Assembly: GCF_000003605.2 (NCBI RefSeq)
Contig: NW_003122428.1
Span: forward strand, 23,282 to 76,918
Direction of reading: 5' to 3'
Length of the DNA: 53,637 bases
Source of the DNA: Saccoglossus kowalevskii
Taxonomy: Eukaryota; Hemichordata; Enteropneusta; Harrimaniidae
The notes beneath the pieces are model-generated. The model saw nothing but the letters and a program-made list of their open reading frames with translations, ran no database searches and was not told where the DNA came from. The first letter of the stretch is position 1. Each line of letters begins with the position of its first letter. Shown here one piece after another: positions 49,353 through 53,637 of the stretch. The translations under genes were made by a program, and so were the position numbers.

Positions 49353-49966
49353 GTCATGAATACGTCGTCGTGATTGGTCGTGAATACGTCGTCGTGATTG
49401 GTCATGAATACGTCGTCGTGATTGGCCATGAATACGTCGTCGTGATTGGTTATGAATAAGTTGCCGTGATTGGTCATGAATACGTCGTCGTAATTGGCCA
49501 CGAATACGTAGTCGTGATTAGTCATGAATACGCCGCCGTAATTGGTCATGAATACGTCGTCGTGCTTGGTCATGAATACGTCGTCGTGATTGGTCATGAA
49601 TACGTCGTCGAAATTGGTCGTGAATACGTCGTCGTGATTGGTCATGAATACGTCGTCGTGATTGGCCATGAATACGTCGTCGTGATTGGTCATGAATAAG
49701 TTGCCGTGATTGGTCATGAATACGTCGTCGTAATTGGCCACGAATACGTCGTCGTGATTGGTCATGAATACGCCGCCGTAATTGGTCATGAATACGTCGT
49801 CGTGCTTGGTCACGGATACGTCGTCGTGATTGGTCATGAATACGTCGTCGTAATTGGTCATGAATACGTCGCCGTGATTGGTCATGAATACGTCGTCGTG
49901 ATTGGTCCTGAATACGTCGTCGTGATTGGTCATGAATACGTCGTCGTGATTGGTCATGAATACGTC
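49353..49966 (+). repeat. 24-bp minisatellite, 25 copies plus partial, with 240-bp higher-order unit
   Basis: Units of 24 bp (GTCATGAATACG followed by TCGTCGTGATTG) run without any indel from 49353 to 49966. Variants recur every ten units: GTCGTG at 49377 and 49617, GAATAAGTTGCC at 49455 and 49695, ACGCCGCC at 49531 and 49771, GTGCTTG at 49562 and 49802. This shows a 240-bp higher-order duplication. Both strands stay open (VIGHEYVV forward, MTNHDDVF reverse) because 24 is divisible by three. Confidence 0.98.
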
Positions 49967-52900
49967 TATGCTAAAAATGCATATAACAATAATGATTTTA
50001 ACATGACGCCATATTGGATTAGTTGGTTACTAGTTGGGAGCTTCAGGTGAACTCAGTCTTCAATGTAGAATTATTTTTAGATGTGCCAAATAATTGTATG
50101 TATAATATTTTAATCAGGAAGGTGTTCCAACCTAACTTTTAAACAAGGAAAGGCTCGCAGGCGGTATCACCCAGAGCAGGTTTGCGCATGGCACCATACG
50201 TAGCCGACACACTGAGTCACTTGTAACCATATTATAAGATTCACACCCGTTTTGCGTGAAATGCTTTATTCCAGTTATTATTTTAGCGCATATCTTAAAC
50301 TAATAATTCAACATTACGCATTTCTGTAATTTCTCGATAGCAAATCCAAAATTATGCAAGTTCAGAGTAAATAGAACGCAATAGAGTAATGTTCTGTCGT
50401 GACTGTCTAATAATGTACTGTAATATAATCACGAATAAGTTAATCTTAGCTATTCATGAACGTCACGACGTGAACGAACGTGATTTATACGATGACGTCA
50501 GATTTTAATTTACACAGCAAAGATGAAAACAGAAAATCGTTGGCAGTCAGAAAAACAACCACTACCTATAGAGTGGTCAGATTGAAGAGAAAGGTCAGAT
50601 CAACTGTTGCTCTCTCTTATTGGTCAGTAGTTTGTCAGTCTCGCTACTCATTAGCATAACAACTTGAGTGAACACTTGTTAGCGTTGGTACCAGCGATAG
50701 AGGGCGCGACGGAAAAGACCAGTTAATCCCGCTTTGGAACCAGAGCCTAATGGTGCTGTCTCCACATTTATGAAAAATGGTAATCTGTCTGACGAGACAG
50801 CTGAAATTACCGAAGCAGGGAACTGATTTAATTCAGTGTTTAGATAATTTTCAATTTAACAACACACGTTAGTATTGCCTACGTGCAGTATGGAAAATGA
50901 TACATGACTAGTTATTATTCGTCAAACCAGATAACGGAGGTGTTTCAGTTCATTTTGATAAAACCCAGTATACAGAATTCATTTTTATTATAATTCTTAT
51001 ATGAAGAGTAACATTAAATAGACCACTTGGGGGTGGGGGGTAATTGGAGTATGCTAAGTTGACGCGAGTTTTTTGTCACAGTCGTCAAAGAATGCGTGCG
51101 TTCGATTTTTGTGTGAATCTTTTTCACATGCGTTGTATTTGGGCGCTTAAAAACGAAATAACAAACAATGAAACTGTCAAGCTGATGCTGATAGAGACGA
51201 TTGTAGGCGAAAACATACCCTGTAGTGTAAATGAATATGTTATTGTTTAACGCCTCCACTTGAAGTAATAGTAAATCAAACCAGGGGGCGCCCACACTTG
51301 CACCGTAAAAACGTACACAATGACGTGTCACTCAAACGCGTGACGTCATGCTATTTTAATATCTGACAATCTCTTACACACTACTATATAGGGACTTAAT
51401 ATACAACGTAGCTCCCTAAATCATGTAAGTTGTGAATACACCGACATAAAATAGAACAGTAATAACGCTTACAGTTGTAACAAACCACGCCAACAATACC
51501 AGCAGCGATTACTAGTATAAAATTACTGCCATGACTTTGAATTTTAATGCGACATTAAAACCACGGGAAAGAATAACGGCGCTCGGGGCGATACAGGAAA
51601 CGACGTTCCTATGCCTCTTAAAAAGACCGTGACATTTTACCGCTGTCAACTTTACCCAATACTGAGCCAAGTCTCAATGGGATTGATTCTAGTTCAATCA
51701 CATATAACATTCAGAGACCCAAAAGACTTGATATAACTTTATTTTCATTTAAATGTGGCGGATGGGAAATTTTTCGGATACAGCAAAACTGAATCAAATA
51801 TGTTTCACGGGGTTTAAAACAAACCCTTGAATTCAATGAATAACATACACCCGCTGTACACGATCTAGACCTTATTGTTCCAAAAGAAAAGAAAATTTAG
51901 AAGGGAAATCTGCAACATTGTATAACTCGTGGTATAATGAGATGGACGTCATATGTAATACAGCAATATCTGATGTAACTTACGTCAAATATTTCACTTC
52001 TGACAAATTTATTTATACATTTTTTTAAATTTGTAATTATTGTTGCACTAGAATGGTAATTATAACATTGCGAATGCCAATTGAGTCTCGACCAGTGAAA
52101 AACTGTGTTGCATCAAAAAATAAAGAATAAAATAATACAAAACATTAATAAAATGAAAACAATTGCACCCACTGCAACAACAACATTTTTTTTAATAATA
52201 TCTCGTAAAGACAGTCTTCAAGCCTATCTCACGTTTACACCTTTTGGTTGGATAATTATGCTATAGTTATGAGACATATACAATTATGCCAGTGGGGATT
52301 GCTTATATGACTTTATGTATTTTTTCCTATTTTAGTATTAGTGATATTTCATGTTTCAAAGGAAACAGTAGTTCATACAATATGCAAGTAAACTATGTTT
52401 TGCGATTAACGTTTTCTTATTTCGAATCATACCTGGTAAACACATTCTAGTGACCGACCAAGATCAGTGTCGTTGCATTTTTGATTAGTTATGAATTAGA
52501 TTAAATCATTAAACACTAATTATCGAGAAGCATTAAAGAACATCAAAGAATTCGAGGTGCACAATGAAATTCATTTTTAAATGTCATGCTGGCGAGATAT
52601 TTGTTAAACTGAAGTATAAATATAAACTCCTAACAAACAAACTTACGGGAAAATGGATTAGGAAGGAAAAGGAAACAAAATGAAATATTTTATCCTATGA
52701 TCTCTTATTACAATTTGTTTACTGGTAATGGTGATTTGAATGATATAACGATGCCAATATAGGCGTAACTCAATTAAAGGAGCACCACACAAGGAAGCGA
52801 TTAATAACAAGTACACGTTGATCGCCAAATGAGCTGTGCCTTATAGTAGAATGGGATCAGACAGTTAATTGGTAGAAAAAACGTTCCATCAAATCTATTT

Positions 52901-53044
52901 TTAGACATCATTAATAGGATTGCGTGCGATCGGCGTTAAAATTAATTCAATAAATAACCTGTTCCCATAATTTACAGCATTTTTAACCCACCACAATCGT
53001 AAATACGACAGACCAATATTCACACTGTGTATGAATCGTATGAA
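49967..53044. other. Gene-poor region
   Basis: No supported coding exon. ORFs near 51014-51331 overlap on both strands and look random. Confidence 0.45.
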
Positions 53045-53567
53045 TTAATTGGTGTTGATGACGTAATCGAATTGAGAGGTCAATACAATACCATTCCTAG
53101 TGTTCTGTACATTTGTGGTTTGATTGGAAATGCTCATTGGGCAGAGTGAACCCAGTGCATCAATCAATGATACCGTATCATTTAGGGCCAAAATATGTTC
53201 CGTGATTGCAAACGCTCTAATAGGTTTATTTAGAGGGCAATTTGTCAACTTGGCAGACTTGAAAACGCCCTCATTGTCATCAGGCTCCATGGACTCATTC
53301 ATATCCTCGGGGGCGGACATCCGGGCATTTTCACCGCCTGGCAACCCGCGGCGTGAAAACAAAGGACCGAAACTCGCATAAAACGGTACTTCGGGATGAT
53401 TGTTGAGACTCCTCTGAACAGTGCAACAAAATTAGCCCTACGTGTGTAACATATATAAATTTAGTTGTTCGGGATTATTTTAAAGTTGAGTTTATGTTGT
53501 TTTCTCGAATTTTCACCGGCTCGACCGGCGTTCCACAGCAGCGCGCACAGAGCACATAGAAATGCAT
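53045..53567 (-). CDS. Hypothetical two-exon gene, about 139 aa
   Basis: Minus strand. Exon 1, 53567-53517, starts at an ATG with ACC before it and encodes MHFYVLCARCCGTPVEP. It ends in phase 0 at a GTGAAA donor, which is only fair. Exon 2, 53413-53045, follows a good acceptor (TTTTGTTGCACTGTTCAG) in phase 0 and encodes RSLNNHPEVPFYASFG, an acidic part (APEDMNESMEPDDNEG), then KPIRAFAITEHILALND, ending VINTN. The 103-bp intron is short. No family is recognised. The opposite-strand ORF at 53124-53381 is taken as a shadow because it lacks splice context. Confidence 0.35.
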
Positions 53568-53580
53568 GGTACAGTGGTGC

Positions 53581-53615
53581 GCGTCTTAGCAACGTGGAAC
53601 GTCTGTGACGTAGCT
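53581..53615 (-). promoter_or_regulatory. CpG-rich putative promoter with CRE-like and X-box-like motifs
   Basis: Just upstream of the minus-strand ATG at 53567, the minus strand reads TACGTCA (53606-53612) and GTTGCTAAGAC (half an RFX X-box). The last 140 bp are much richer in CpG than the rest of the window. Confidence 0.3.
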
Positions 53616-53637
53616 CGCCCCGAGGATAAGAGAGATG

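Noticed and set aside
49322-50050. Long ORFs on both strands (VIGHEYVV and MTNHDDVF repeats)
   Set aside because: Both come from a 24-bp unit without stops. Being open on both strands at once argues for repeat artefact.

Overview
The window is animal nuclear DNA. Evidence for this is multi-exon genes with GT-AG introns and consistent splice phases, TATA boxes, AATAAA signals, and many retrotransposon remnants, short DNA-transposon-like elements and minisatellites. The sequence is AT-rich. The best guess is a marine invertebrate, but the phylum cannot be decided from sequence alone. Bases 11940-12522 are an assembly gap of Ns.

Layout. (1) 1-554: the end of an LTR-like repeat runs directly into a 50-bp minisatellite. 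(2) 2732-8615, + strand: a five-exon gene for an unrecognised membrane protein of about 531 residues. One intron holds a run of hairpins (4700-4844). (3) 10054-16740 and 22257-29306, + strand: two tandem, intact, seven-exon paralogues of the FOXRED2 (ERFAD) family of FAD-dependent oxidoreductases. I call them copy A and copy B; each is 604 residues. They share all intron positions and phases, a TATATAAAG box close to the start codon, and alignable flanks. About 750 bp (end of exon 2, intron 2, exon 3) is nearly identical between them while other introns do not align, which points to gene conversion. Both lack the signal peptide and ER-retrieval tail of vertebrate FOXRED2. Their introns have collected LINE pieces, two small inverted-repeat elements and an LTR-like block that ends about 20 bp before the last exon of copy B. 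(4) Between the copies: a 236-bp tandem duplication, a possible RecQ-type helicase remnant, a degenerate three-copy repeat and a 51-bp minisatellite. (5) 29307-45118: largely gene-poor, with an AATAT microsatellite, tRNA-derived candidates, a 13-bp minisatellite of about 84 units, a palindromic element and a hAT-like non-autonomous element. (6) 45119-53637: a small + strand ORF, a probable secreted-precursor exon on the minus strand (46027-46390), a 4 x 68-bp array, a 24-bp array with 240-bp higher-order structure, and a possible two-exon minus-strand gene at the right edge.

The only functionally recognisable genes are the two flavoprotein paralogues. Nothing here forms an operon-like system. 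The most notable signals are the cytosolic-looking FOXRED2-like pair with localised conversion, the LTR beside a splice acceptor, the hairpin cluster and the higher-order repeat arrays.
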